Positions 26,084 to 35,268 of a stretch of 64,000 bases of DNA are shown piece by piece. Both the position numbers and the translations under genes were made by a program. The DNA comes from Phenylobacterium montanum (GTDB lineage Bacteria; Pseudomonadota; Alphaproteobacteria; Caulobacterales; Caulobacteraceae). The notes below the pieces were generated by a model, which worked only from the letters and a program-made list of their open reading frames with translations, did not search any database and was not told the DNA's origin. The stretch covers positions 4,992,501 through 5,056,500 of the forward strand of contig NZ_CP073078.1 of NCBI RefSeq assembly GCF_018135625.1, in the 5' to 3' direction. Within the stretch, counting starts at the first letter, position 1. The number at the start of each line of letters is the position of its first letter.

Positions 26084-27017
26084 CCTCGCGGGCTACGGGG
26101 GCGAGGACGCTCGCCAGCCAGTTGGCGACAAGCCGCGCCGCGGCCGCCCGCCAAGGCGCGGGCCTGCCGGCCAGGCCGTCCTCGCGAGGCCAGCGGGCCA
26201 GGAGTTCGGGCGAGGGGGCGCTGAGGGCCTCGTCGCGCAGGGCGGCCAGGGCCTGTTCAACTTCGGCCGGATAGAGGTTGGCCGGGACCGCCGGCAGGCT
26301 GTCGCGCTCGCCGTGGACGAAGGCGCGGAAGTCGCGGCGGAACTCCAGGGCCAGCGAATCGTGGTCGTATTCCGGGTGGCCCTGCAGGAACAGGAACGGG
26401 TCGTCGCCGCGGGTGAAGCTGTCCACGCCGGCGACCGGCGAGCGCGATATCAGCCGGTAGCCCGCCGCCACCAGGTCCGGCTCGATCACGTCGTTGTAGT
26501 GCGAGTGCGGAAAGGCCCAGCCGGCTTCCAGTCCTCTGGTCAGTCGCCCGCCGTCGGCCGGACGGCAGTCGAAAACCCCGCTCATCTTCAGGCCCAGCTT
26601 GTGGCGCGGGACGCCATCCAGCCGCCAGGCGGCGGCATGGGCGGCGAGGCAGGACCACAGGGTCGGCTGGCGGCGGTCGGCGGCCCAGTCAATCAGCCGC
26701 GAGAAGCCGGGCCAGAAGGCGTTCTCGGGCAATGGCTTGGAGCCCGGATCGGCGCCGGTGACGATCAGGAGGTCGGGCGCCGCCTCGTCCAGGGCCTCGA
26801 TCGGGCGATAGCGGGCGGCCATGCGGGCGCGGATCGCCTCGGTGCGCTCGATGCCGGGGATCTCGAAGGGCAGGATCTCGACCACGCGATCGGGCGCCGC
26901 CGCCTGCGCCAGGGTGCGGAACTGGCGCTCGGTCACCGCGACAGCGGCGTCGGGCATGTTGTTGACCAGGGCGACCCGCAGGGGCGGGGGCGGCTGGTCG
27001 GTCAGGCCATCAGGCAT
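26067..27017 (-). CDS. metA: Homoserine O-acyltransferase (MetA family)
   Basis: 316 residues, similar in length to MetA. The catalytic triad can be placed: Cys123 in LWSCLAAHAAAW, then His214 and Glu216 in QGHPEYD. The MetA-like stretch KMSGVFDC and PHSHYNDV also match. The enzyme activates homoserine with succinyl- or acetyl-CoA for methionine synthesis; which acyl donor is used cannot be settled by eye. It lies 69 bases downstream of the thiamine-diphosphate enzyme on the same strand. A PLP enzyme of the Cys/Met family that could use its product is present only at the far right of the window. Confidence 0.88.
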   Translation of the reverse strand: MPDGLTDQPPPPLRVALVNNMPDAAVAVTERQFRTLAQAAAPDRVVEILPFEIPGIERTEAIRARMAARYRPIEALDEAAPDLLIVTGADPGSKPLPENAFWPGFSRLIDWAADRRQPTLWSCLAAHAAAWRLDGVPRHKLGLKMSGVFDCRPADGGRLTRGLEAGWAFPHSHYNDVIEPDLVAAGYRLISRSPVAGVDSFTRGDDPFLFLQGHPEYDHDSLALEFRRDFRAFVHGERDSLPAVPANLYPAEVEQALAALRDEALSAPSPELLARWPREDGLAGRPAPWRAAAARLVANWLASVLAPVAREVSRRP

Positions 27018-27086
27018 GTGCTTGAACGTGAACGCCCCGAGATGCGCACACTATAGCCTGCAAACTGCCAACCGGCCTCGTGGAAA

Positions 27087-28784
27087 TTATCCCTTCCGGC
27101 TCAAGGCCTCGGCCCGGATCGCCGAGAGGCTGGCGCCGGGCGTCATGCACTCCTGATCCACCTTGACGTGCAGGATGGCGGGCAGGCCCGAGGCCTCGGC
27201 GGCGCGGAAGGCTTCGGCGAAATCGGCCGTGCGTTCGACCGTGGCGCCGAAACCGCCGAAGGCGCGGGCATAGGCGGCGAAGTCGGGGTTCTTCAGGTCG
27301 GTGGCCATCACCCGGCCGGGATAGGCCCGCTCCTGCGACAGGCGGATCGAGCCATAGCTCTCGTTGTCGATGATCAGGTTGATGATCGGCAGGCCGTACT
27401 GGACCATGGTGGCGAACTCCTGGCCGTTCATCAGGAAATCGCCGTCGCCGCTGATGCTGAGCACCTGGCGCTCGGGCCAGGCTAGCTTCATGGCGATGGC
27501 CGCCGGCGGGCCATAGCCCATGGTGGCCGAGGCCGGGGCCACATGGGCGTTCAGGCGGCGGAAGCGGTAGAACCTGTGCAGCCAGGCCGCATAGGCGCCG
27601 GCGCCGTTGCAGATCATGGCGTCGCGGTCCAGGGCGCCGCGCAGCCAGACCAGGATCTCGCCGAAATTGACCGCGCCCGGCTGGGGCGTGGCGGTCCCGC
27701 TCCAGGCCAGGTAGTCGGCGTGGGCGGCCTCCGCCTCGCCGGCCCAAGCGACGGCGTTGGGCGCCGCAAGCTCGGCCAGGGCCAGAGCGGTCCGCCGGGC
27801 CGAGGCAGGCACGGCCAGGGCCGGGTGGTAGAGCCGGCCCAGTTCGTCCGGATCGGGATGGACGTGGACCAGCTGGCGCGCCGGGCCCTCGGTCGGCAGC
27901 AGGCTGTATTTCTGCGAAGCGATCTCGCCGAGGCGCCCGCCCAGAAGCAGCACCAGGTCCGCCGCCTTGATCCGCGCCACCAGCTTGGGATTGGGGCCAA
28001 GGCCGATGTCGCCGGCGTAGCAGGGGTGATCGGCGTCGAACAGCGAGCCGCGGCGATAGCTGGTGGCGACCGGCAGGGCGAAGCGCTCGGCGAAGGCCCG
28101 CAGGGCGGCGCAGCCTTCCTCGTCCCAGCGCGTGCCGCCGACGATGGCGATCGGCCGCTGGGCCGTCGCCAGCCTGGCCTGGATCTCGGACATCGCCCCG
28201 GCGTCTGGCCCGGCTTCGGCGACCTCGGCCCGCGGGGCGTCGGCCGCTTCGGTCATCTGATAGAGCACGTCGGCCGGCAAGCCGATAACCACCGGTCCCG
28301 GCTTGCCGGACATGGCCAGGCGGAAGGCGCGGGCCAGGATTTCAGGCACACGGGCCGGCTCATCCAGCTCGACCACCCACTTGGCCACTCCGCCGAACGC
28401 CCGCTCCAGGTCGATCTCCTGCCAGGCGTTGCGCCCGCGGGTGCTACGCTCGACCTGGCCGACGAACAGGATCATCGGATTGGCGTCCTGCTCGGCGATA
28501 TGCACGCCGACAAAGGCGTTGGCGGCGCCCGGACCGCGGGTGACCATGCACACGCCCGGCCGCCCGCTGGCCCGGCCCCAGGCCTCGGCCATCATCGCAG
28601 CTCCGCCTTCCTGGCGGCAGACGATCACCTCGATCGGGCTGTCCTTCAGCGCGTCCAGCACCGGCAGGTAGCTCTCGCCCGGCACGCAGGCGATGTGGCG
28701 CACGCCGTGGATCACCAGCTGGTCCGCCAGGACCTGGCCGACCGTGCGGGCCTTGGCGGAAGAGGAGGCGGCAGCGCTGTTCAT
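27087..28784 (-). CDS. Thiamine-diphosphate-dependent enzyme, acetolactate-synthase-like
   Basis: 565 residues from the ATG at 28784, with AGGTCGAG upstream; a longer reading adds a non-conserved leader. Three domains: a pyrimidine-binding domain with catalytic Glu59 (VCRQEGGAAMMAEAWG), a central domain, and a diphosphate-binding domain with GDGDFLMNGQEF from residue 446 ending at IIDNESYGSI. The length fits acetolactate synthase, benzoylformate decarboxylase or glyoxylate carboligase relatives. No regulatory subunit gene is adjacent, so a biosynthetic IlvB is less likely than a catabolic relative. The substrate is not determined. Confidence 0.88.
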   Translation of the reverse strand: MNSAAASSSAKARTVGQVLADQLVIHGVRHIACVPGESYLPVLDALKDSPIEVIVCRQEGGAAMMAEAWGRASGRPGVCMVTRGPGAANAFVGVHIAEQDANPMILFVGQVERSTRGRNAWQEIDLERAFGGVAKWVVELDEPARVPEILARAFRLAMSGKPGPVVIGLPADVLYQMTEAADAPRAEVAEAGPDAGAMSEIQARLATAQRPIAIVGGTRWDEEGCAALRAFAERFALPVATSYRRGSLFDADHPCYAGDIGLGPNPKLVARIKAADLVLLLGGRLGEIASQKYSLLPTEGPARQLVHVHPDPDELGRLYHPALAVPASARRTALALAELAAPNAVAWAGEAEAAHADYLAWSGTATPQPGAVNFGEILVWLRGALDRDAMICNGAGAYAAWLHRFYRFRRLNAHVAPASATMGYGPPAAIAMKLAWPERQVLSISGDGDFLMNGQEFATMVQYGLPIINLIIDNESYGSIRLSQERAYPGRVMATDLKNPDFAAYARAFGGFGATVERTADFAEAFRAAEASGLPAILHVKVDQECMTPGASLSAIRAEALSRKG

Positions 28785-28876
28785 AGGCTCGACCTGCAGA
28801 GACTGGCGCACGGATTCGGCGCGCTGAGAAATTTGCCAAGTCCTGGTTAGCATGGCTTTGCAGCCCGCGCGCGGCG

Positions 28877-30004
28877 TCAGGCGGAGAGACGCAACGGAGC
28901 CGACGGATTGAGCGCTTCCTCAAAGTCGAGGAGGATGTCGTAGAGTTCCTCCGCCTCGACCGCCGCGGCGCCGGTGGGGAAGCGATAGCTCCAGAAGCTG
29001 ACGATGTGGCCGACCGCGCCCAGGTCCTGGCCGAGGTCAGTGAACCGCTCGTGCGCGCCCCGCAGGAAGTCGCGAAACGGCTCCGGCTGGCCGTTGACCA
29101 GGCTGGCGAAGGCCTCGTCATAGGCGTTCAGCGCCCGCTTCGCCCCCTCGCAGGTCACAAGGATGGTTCGCGCCACGGCCCGCCGCATCGGCTCGACGTG
29201 GCGCACCAGCTCGGCGTCGGCGGACAGGGGCCGGATCCCCGCTATGGCCTTGGCCACCCCGCGGGCGCGGGGCAGGGCGTCGAGCAAGGTCCATTTGTAG
29301 TAGAGGAAGCCCTTCCAGGCGAAGATGGCCTCGGCGAAGTCCATCTCGTCCAGCTTCAGGGTCCGCCGCAGCGGTTCGCCGGCGGAGTCGCCCTCGCCCG
29401 ACAGCAGGCGCTTGACCAGCCGCGCCTCCGCCGCCGGATCGTCGCCCTGATGGCCGCCGGCGGCCAGGCGGCGCGCCCGCCCCTGAGCCACTTCGCGGAT
29501 GTCACGCTCGACGAAGCGCTGCATGCGCAGGTGGTCGCCCAAGGACAGGTCGAAGTAGAACCGCGCGGGATAGCGCCCGTTGCGCCGCAGGTGCTCGCGC
29601 AACAGGAACGGGTCGACCGACAGGGTGGAGTCGATCAGTTCCAACAGGTGACGATCGCCGTCGTCGGCCGCCCAGCGCGCGCCGAACACGCTCTCCATGA
29701 TCCCGTCGTAACCGGCCTGGCCCACCAGCACCGAGCGGCCGCCCAGGCGCAGATCGCGGCCGTCGATCGGCAGGATGATCTTGGTGGTGGTCAGGCGCCC
29801 GTCGGGGAACAGGTCCATCTCGTCGCGGCGCAGGCGGTGCTTGAGGATGATGGCCCGGTTCAGCACTGGGTCACGGAAGAAGGGTTCGGCTCTGTAGAGC
29901 GGGTCGCCGCCATAGCGCTTGTGCACGCCGAACAGGCTGAGCAGGCGGGCGCTCGAGCCCGAGCGCTCCAGCTTGGCCAAGTCGCGGTGGGGCTTTTCCA
30001 TCAT
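28877..30004 (-). CDS. Hypothetical protein, ~375 residues
   Basis: I do not recognise a family. Residues ~1-25 are basic; two adjacent ATG codons (30004 and 30001) can start it. The protein is soluble, rich in Arg, Leu and Asp, with no signal peptide or membrane segment. Notable stretches are FGVHKRYGGDPLYRAEPFF, a segment LILPIDGRDLRLGG-like near residue 70-90, and an aromatic FAWKGFLYYKWTLLDA region near 250. The C-terminal ~150 residues look alpha-helical. Codon use is typical of the genome, so it is a genuine gene. It precedes the thiamine-diphosphate gene on the same strand by about 90 bases and may be in the same transcript. Confidence 0.7.
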   Translation of the reverse strand: MMEKPHRDLAKLERSGSSARLLSLFGVHKRYGGDPLYRAEPFFRDPVLNRAIILKHRLRRDEMDLFPDGRLTTTKIILPIDGRDLRLGGRSVLVGQAGYDGIMESVFGARWAADDGDRHLLELIDSTLSVDPFLLREHLRRNGRYPARFYFDLSLGDHLRMQRFVERDIREVAQGRARRLAAGGHQGDDPAAEARLVKRLLSGEGDSAGEPLRRTLKLDEMDFAEAIFAWKGFLYYKWTLLDALPRARGVAKAIAGIRPLSADAELVRHVEPMRRAVARTILVTCEGAKRALNAYDEAFASLVNGQPEPFRDFLRGAHERFTDLGQDLGAVGHIVSFWSYRFPTGAAAVEAEELYDILLDFEEALNPSAPLRLSA

Positions 30005-30235
30005 CGGGTCGTTTGGGCGCAGCTTTGCCTTTCGGGGCGGCCAAGCTAGGCGCTGATGGTGAATCAACCGCCGAACGAGCAGGGTTAACCGGCCGCTGCA
30101 CCGCCCAGGTTGGGCGCCTTGCGATCAGAACCGCCACGAGGCGCAACTGCGGGTGGCCGCGAACCTCGGCACTTGAACCGACTCCGTCCGCCCGGCACTG
30201 TGCGCAGCGATAATTTGGCGAGGAAAGCCGAAAAC

Positions 30236-32254
30236 TTGACCCAAATCGCATCCGAAGCCGCTCCCAGGCGCAATGAACTGACGGTTCGGAGCCTGATCCT
30301 GGGCGCCCTGATCACGGTGATCTTCACCGCGGCCAATGTCTATTTCGGGCTCAAGGCGGCCCTGACCTTCGCCTCCTCGATCCCCGCCGCGGTGATCTCC
30401 ATGGCGGTGCTGAGGGCCTTTTCCGGCGGCACCATCCAGGAAAACAACATCGTCCAGACCGTGGCCTCGGCCGCGGGCGCCCTGGCCTCGGTGGTGTTCG
30501 TCCTGCCGGGCCTGATCATGATCGGCTGGTGGACCCACTTCCCGTTCTGGATGACCTTCGCCCTCTGCGCCTTCGGCGGCATCCTGGGCGTGACCTATTC
30601 CATCCCCCTGCGCCGCGCCCTGGTGACCGGCTCGGACCTGCCCTATCCCGAAGGCGTGGCCTGCGCCGAGGTGCTGAAGGTCGGCGCCGGCCAGGCGGCC
30701 GACCCGGGCGCGGAGGCGGGTCTGGAGGTCGCAGCCAGCAACGCCGGCCTCTGGGCGGTGATCTGGGGCGGCCTCGTCTCGGCCGCATACCTGGTGGTGG
30801 TCAACACCCAGGTCTTCGCCGGCGACGTGGCCAAGTATTTCCGAGTCGGTCGCGGGGCTACCGGCTTCGACTTCGGCCTGTCCCTGGCCCTGTTCGGGGT
30901 CGGACACCTGGTCGGCCTCTGGGTCGGCGTCGCCATGCTGGTCGGCATCCTGATCGCCTGGGCGGGGGCGGTGCCGATCCTGTTCTCCATGGCCACGCAC
31001 GCCGGGCCGGTGAGCGATGCGGCGCTCGACATCTGGGCGCACAAGGTCCGTTTCATCGGCGCGGGCCAGATCGGCGTCGCTGCGGTCTGGTCCCTGGTCA
31101 AGCTGGCCCGACCGGTGCTGGGGGGCCTGACCTCCGCTCTGGCCGCGTCCCGGGCGCGCAAGGCCTCCGGTTCGGCCTCGCTGGCGCTGGAGGAGCAGGA
31201 CCTGCCGATCGGCTGGACGGCGATCATCACCGGAGCCTGCCTCGTGGCCATCGGCGGCGTGCTGGCCTTCCTCGCGCACCAGGGCGGCCTCGGCGCCGCG
31301 ACCGGGCCGCTGGTGATCGGCGGCCTGGTCTATGTGGTGGTGATCGGCCTCTTCGTCTCGACGGTCTGCGGCTACATGGCCGGGCTGATCGGCTCGTCCA
31401 ACAGCCCGGTCTCTGGGGTCGGCATCCTGGCGGTGCTGCTGGCAGCCTTCCTGATGGGGGCGGTGATCCGGCCGCTGGTGGGGGCCGACGCCGGTCCGGC
31501 CCTGGTGGCTTTTTCCCTGTTCGCCACCGCTTTCGTCTTCTCCGCCGCCATCATCGGCAACGACAACCTGCAGGACCTGAAGACCGGCCAGCTGGTGGGC
31601 GCGACGCCCTGGAAGCAGCAGGTGGCCCTGATCGTCGGGGTGATCGTCGGCGCCCTGGTGATCCCGCCGGTGCTGGACCTTCTGAACAAGGCCTATGGCT
31701 TCGCGGGCGTGCCCGGCGTCAACCCGGCCCACGCCTTGGCCGCGCCCCAGGCCTCGCTGATCTCCACATTGGCCAAGGGCGTAATCCAGGGCCAGCTCGA
31801 CTGGAGCCTGATTCGCATCGGCATGATGATGGGCGCGGTGGTGGTTGTGGTCGACGAGGTGTTGGGCCTTCTGAAGCTGCCGCGCCTTGCGCCGCTCGCG
31901 GTGGGTCTCGGCATCTACCTGCCCATGTCCACCACCCTGACCGTGGTTGTGGGCGCGATAGCCGGCGCCGCGTTCGATCGCCGCGCGGAACAGCGCGCCG
32001 ACGGAGGCGGGCTGAAGCAGCTCGGCGTGCTGCTCGCCTCCGGCCTCATCGTGGGCGAAGGGCTGATGGGGGTGATCCTGGCCGCCGTGGTGGTGGCCTC
32101 GGGCAAGTCGACTCCGCTCGCCGTCGTCGGCGACAGCTTCCTGCCGATGGGCGAGGTGTTGGGCGTTGTGGCCTTCGTCGCCCTGCTGGTCGGGCTCTAT
32201 GCCTGGATCGGCCGGCTGTCGGCCGGGGCCTCGCGGCCTTCGCTTCAATCCTGA
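30236..32254 (+). CDS. OPT family oligopeptide transporter
   Basis: 672 residues from a TTG at 30236, chosen because GAGGAAAG lies 8-12 bases upstream and because the protein then begins TQIASEAAPRRNELTVRSLI, as in relatives; a longer reading from 30110 is possible. About 16 membrane helices, with the family's early YFGLKAALTFASSIPAA, ENNIVQTVASAAG, and later IGNDNLQDLKTGQLVGATPW signatures. These proteins import small peptides or metal-chelate compounds across the inner membrane. An alpha-amino-acid ester hydrolase gene follows 75 bases downstream on the same strand, suggesting a peptide-use unit. Confidence 0.92.
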   Translation: MTQIASEAAPRRNELTVRSLILGALITVIFTAANVYFGLKAALTFASSIPAAVISMAVLRAFSGGTIQENNIVQTVASAAGALASVVFVLPGLIMIGWWTHFPFWMTFALCAFGGILGVTYSIPLRRALVTGSDLPYPEGVACAEVLKVGAGQAADPGAEAGLEVAASNAGLWAVIWGGLVSAAYLVVVNTQVFAGDVAKYFRVGRGATGFDFGLSLALFGVGHLVGLWVGVAMLVGILIAWAGAVPILFSMATHAGPVSDAALDIWAHKVRFIGAGQIGVAAVWSLVKLARPVLGGLTSALAASRARKASGSASLALEEQDLPIGWTAIITGACLVAIGGVLAFLAHQGGLGAATGPLVIGGLVYVVVIGLFVSTVCGYMAGLIGSSNSPVSGVGILAVLLAAFLMGAVIRPLVGADAGPALVAFSLFATAFVFSAAIIGNDNLQDLKTGQLVGATPWKQQVALIVGVIVGALVIPPVLDLLNKAYGFAGVPGVNPAHALAAPQASLISTLAKGVIQGQLDWSLIRIGMMMGAVVVVVDEVLGLLKLPRLAPLAVGLGIYLPMSTTLTVVVGAIAGAAFDRRAEQRADGGGLKQLGVLLASGLIVGEGLMGVILAAVVVASGKSTPLAVVGDSFLPMGEVLGVVAFVALLVGLYAWIGRLSAGASRPSLQS

Positions 32255-32329
32255 AACCAAACTCCGCTTGGCGTGCGAAGGCTTCGCAACTACCTCGAAG
32301 CAAAATTCGAGTTTCAGGAAGGCTTTCGA

Positions 32330-34264
32330 ATGATCCGTGTGTGGACGGTCAGCGCTGCGGCGCTGGCCCTGGCGACGTCTGCGTTTTCGGCCTCGGCCCA
32401 GCCGGCCAAGCCGGATGCGGCGATGCTTATCGGGACCAACGACTTCCCCGCCAAGGTCGAGGTCCCGACGACCAACTACGACTACGTCAAGCGCGAGGTG
32501 ATGATCCCGATGCGCGACGGGGTGAAGCTGTTCACCGTGATCATGGTCCCCAAGGGCGCGCACGACGCGCCGATGATCCTGACCCGCACCCCCTACGACG
32601 CCGAGCACCACGTCCAGAGCGCGCCCCATCTGGTCAACGCCGTGCCCGAGGCCGACCAGCTCTTCGTGAAGGATGGCTATATCCGCGTCTTTCAGGACAT
32701 CCGCGGCAAGTATGGCTCCCAGGGCGACCACGTGATGACGCGCCCGGTGCGTGGGCCGCTGAACCCCAGCAATACCGACGAGACCACCGACGCCTGGGAC
32801 ACCATCGACTGGCTGGTCAAGAACGTGCCTGAAGCCAGCGGCCGGGTGGGCATGCTGGGCTCGTCCTACGAGGGCTATACGGTGGTGATGGCCCTCCTGG
32901 ACCCGCACCCGGCGATGAAGGTCGCCGCGCCGGAGAGCCCGATGATCGACGGCTGGATGGGCGACGACTGGTTCCATCACGGCGCCTTCCGCCAGAACAA
33001 CATGGACTTCGTCACCGAGCAGAACACCGCGCGCGGCATGGGTCATTCCATCGACCGCGACGCCTATGACGACTTCGAGGCCCTGCGCGAGGCAGGCTCG
33101 GCCGGCGCCTACGCCAAGGCCCATGGGGTCGACATCTATCCCTTCATGCAGCGGTTGGAGGCGCACCCAGCCTATGACGCCTTCTGGCAGGGCCAGGACC
33201 TCGTCCGGCTGGTCGCCGCCCATCCGACCACCATCCCCACCATGTGGGAGCAGGGCCTGTGGGACCAGGAGGACATGTGGGGCGCCATCCACACCTGGAG
33301 CGCGCTGAAGGCCAAGGGTTTTGAGGCCAACAACTATCTGGTGATGGGGCCCTGGCGGCACAGCGGCGCCAACCACGACGGCCTGACGCTCGGGCCGCTG
33401 ATCTTCAACGGCAATACCGCGCTGCAATGGCGGCGCGACTATCTGAAGCCGTTCTTCGACCAGTATCTGAAGCCCGGCGCGCCCAAGGCCGACACCCCTC
33501 GGGCCCTGATCTACAACACCGGCGAGAATCATTGGGAGACCTATGCCGACTGGCCTCAGGCCTGCGCCTCGGGTTGCGCCGCGCCGATGAAGCCGCTCTA
33601 TCTCCAAGCCGGTTTCAAGCTCGGCTTTGACGCGCCGGCGGCGGCCAAGGGCGCCGGCGACGCCTACGTCTCCGACCCCGCCAAGCCCGTGCCCTACTTG
33701 CCGCGCCCGGTGCGCTTCGCCGACGGCGCCGCCTGGCAGCGTTGGCTGGTCACCGACCAGCGCATCATCGCCGACCGGCCGGACGTTTTGACCTATGAGA
33801 CCGAACCGCTCACGGCGCCGGTCAAGATCAGCGGCGCGCCGGTGGCCGACCTCTGGGCGATCACCACCGGAACTGACAGCGACTGGGTGGTCAAGCTGAT
33901 CGACGTCTATCCGGACCAGGTGGCGGAAAAGCCGGACATGGGCGGCTATCAGTTGCCCGTCTCGCTGGACATCTTCCGCGGCCGCTACCGGAACAGCTTC
34001 GAGCATCCGAGCGCGATCCCGTCCGGCCAGGCCCAGGAATACAAATTCGGCCTGCCGACCACCAACCACGTGTTCCTGCCGGGGCACCGGATCATGGTGC
34101 AGATCCAGTCGACCCTGTTCCCGCTCTACGACCGCAATCCGCAGACCTACGTGGACAACATCTTCTTCGCCAAGCCGTCCGACTACAAAGCGGCGACCCA
34201 GACCATTCTGCGGTCGGCCGGCCAGGCCAGCGCGGTGTGGCTGCCTCTGGTGGCGGCGAAGTAG
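32330..34264 (+). CDS. Alpha-amino-acid ester hydrolase (CocE/NonD family)
   Basis: 644 residues from the ATG at 32330, with AGGAAGG at a good distance. A signal peptide covers residues 1-23 (LALATSAFSASA). The nucleophile elbow is GSSYEG with Ser179, within MLGSSYEGYTVVMALLDPHP, and VAAPESPMIDGWMGDDWFHH follows. These and the C-terminal jelly-roll (SDWVVKLIDVYP, SLFPLYDRNPQTYV) match alpha-amino-acid ester hydrolases, which cleave or form beta-lactam and dipeptide bonds. It is periplasmic by prediction. Its position behind an OPT transporter fits peptide or amino-acid-ester scavenging. A strong terminator follows. Confidence 0.9.
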   Translation: MIRVWTVSAAALALATSAFSASAQPAKPDAAMLIGTNDFPAKVEVPTTNYDYVKREVMIPMRDGVKLFTVIMVPKGAHDAPMILTRTPYDAEHHVQSAPHLVNAVPEADQLFVKDGYIRVFQDIRGKYGSQGDHVMTRPVRGPLNPSNTDETTDAWDTIDWLVKNVPEASGRVGMLGSSYEGYTVVMALLDPHPAMKVAAPESPMIDGWMGDDWFHHGAFRQNNMDFVTEQNTARGMGHSIDRDAYDDFEALREAGSAGAYAKAHGVDIYPFMQRLEAHPAYDAFWQGQDLVRLVAAHPTTIPTMWEQGLWDQEDMWGAIHTWSALKAKGFEANNYLVMGPWRHSGANHDGLTLGPLIFNGNTALQWRRDYLKPFFDQYLKPGAPKADTPRALIYNTGENHWETYADWPQACASGCAAPMKPLYLQAGFKLGFDAPAAAKGAGDAYVSDPAKPVPYLPRPVRFADGAAWQRWLVTDQRIIADRPDVLTYETEPLTAPVKISGAPVADLWAITTGTDSDWVVKLIDVYPDQVAEKPDMGGYQLPVSLDIFRGRYRNSFEHPSAIPSGQAQEYKFGLPTTNHVFLPGHRIMVQIQSTLFPLYDRNPQTYVDNIFFAKPSDYKAATQTILRSAGQASAVWLPLVAAK

Positions 34265-34276
34265 CCGAAGGCCCAG

Positions 34277-34319
34277 GACCCGTCCGCTCGTCGCAACCCA
34301 AGCGGACGGGTCTTGATTT
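34277..34319 (+). terminator. Intrinsic terminator after the ester hydrolase
   Basis: GACCCGTCCGCT (34277-34288) pairs over 12 bp with AGCGGACGGGTC (34301-34312), followed by TTGATTT. It begins 12 bases after the hydrolase stop. Confidence 0.75.
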
Positions 34320-34424
34320 GATGGTCGGGGACATTGAGAAAAATCTTCCCTGAATGGGTCAGGGAGATGCAATCTCCTAGGATGACGGATTGGTTGAAGC
34401 TGGGGGTGGTGCTACCTTCGCCGC

Positions 34425-35240
34425 ATGCGTGAGGCTGGCGACAGCGTGAAGGCCGAAGCGGATCTGCTCACCGACCGTGAGTGGGACTGCCTCTGCTATG
34501 TGGTCGAGCGCTACAGCTCAAAACAGATCGCCGCCCGCCTGGGCGTGGCCCCAAAGACCGTCGACAGCTATCTCGACACCGCCCGGGTGAAGCTGGGCGC
34601 GCGTACGCGCCAGGAGGCCGCGCAGGTTCTGGTCTCGCGTTTTGGCGCCATCTCCCCCCGGAAAGCGTTCCCCCGGGAATCGGCCCCGGGTGACGAAGGC
34701 GGGGAAGCCTCGTTCCCTGGCCTGGTTCTCAGCGGAGGAGCCGGGCGTGGACGAGATGGCGGTGGCGAACCTGGATGCGAGAATCCAGCACGCGATGTTT
34801 CGCACCAAGCGGGTGCGCGAGTTTCAGTGTCGGTTCCCGCCGATCGAGCCGCGGGACAGCGAACTCCTGCCGCGGATCGGCTGGTCGCAGATCGAGCGCC
34901 AGCTGCGCAGCCTGGCCGGTCCGGACTTCGAGCGGGCGGCCTGGGAGACCGAGGTTCTCAGGGTTTCGGCGCGGATGAACCCGCCGGAGCTGTTCTATCG
35001 CGAGCTCTTGACCCTCGCCTGGAGCCTGATCGATGGGGTGCGGGCGCCGTCACTGACGGAGGTCGGCATGGACTAGGGCCCCTCGCCACCCTTGCTGCGA
35101 TCGGGCTGATCTCGGTCCTGTTCGCTTTGACCGCTGGGGGGACCCTGGCGGGCCTGGCCGCCCTGGAGAGCCTTCTCGAGCGGCACGGGCCGCCGGCGCA
35201 CTCCCAACCCCAACCGCTCATTCCCGGGCCGCACCCTTAG
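34425..35240 (+). CDS. LuxR-type helix-turn-helix protein, apparently frameshifted twice
   Basis: This frame starts at an ATG at 34425 and stays open to 35240. Residues 15-70 are a LuxR/NarL-type helix-turn-helix (LTDREWDCLCYVVERYSSKQ, then IAARLGVAPKTVDSYL). Up to ~34740 and again from ~35077 the frame has coding-type codon use; the last part encodes a membrane helix (TLAAIGLISVLFALTAGG). Between those points the codon bias belongs to the +1 frame, which reads a sensible 109-residue stretch (34747-35076). The likeliest reading is one ancestral protein, HTH - helical middle - C-terminal membrane anchor, of ~270 residues, split by two compensating indels or by recoding. Two separate genes are the alternative. 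Confidence 0.5.
   Translation: MREAGDSVKAEADLLTDREWDCLCYVVERYSSKQIAARLGVAPKTVDSYLDTARVKLGARTRQEAAQVLVSRFGAISPRKAFPRESAPGDEGGEASFPGLVLSGGAGRGRDGGGEPGCENPARDVSHQAGARVSVSVPADRAAGQRTPAADRLVADRAPAAQPGRSGLRAGGLGDRGSQGFGADEPAGAVLSRALDPRLEPDRWGAGAVTDGGRHGLGPLATLAAIGLISVLFALTAGGTLAGLAALESLLERHGPPAHSQPQPLIPGPHP
34747..35076 (+). CDS. 109-residue ORF nested in the LuxR locus
   Basis: It begins with GTG at 34747 behind GGAGGAG (6-8 bases) and reads VDEMAVANLDARIQHAMFRT onward, ending SLTEVGMD and TAG. Codon third positions are strongly G/C in this frame and not in the overlapping LuxR frame, so this stretch is translated. There is no recognisable domain; it is predicted mostly helical. Because the membrane helix after its stop lies in the LuxR frame and has no start codon of its own, this segment may be the middle of a single HTH-to-membrane protein rather than an independent gene. 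Confidence 0.55.
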   Translation: MDEMAVANLDARIQHAMFRTKRVREFQCRFPPIEPRDSELLPRIGWSQIERQLRSLAGPDFERAAWETEVLRVSARMNPPELFYRELLTLAWSLIDGVRAPSLTEVGMD

Positions 35241-35268
35241 ACAGGCGTGGCGGCCGAGGAGGTCGCAC

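Noticed and set aside
30125-34372. A 1415-codon open frame antisense to the OPT transporter and ester hydrolase genes
   Set aside because: It covers two well-supported genes on the other strand, has His/Asp/Arg-rich low-complexity translation and no domain. It is open only because stop codons are rare opposite GC-rich genes.
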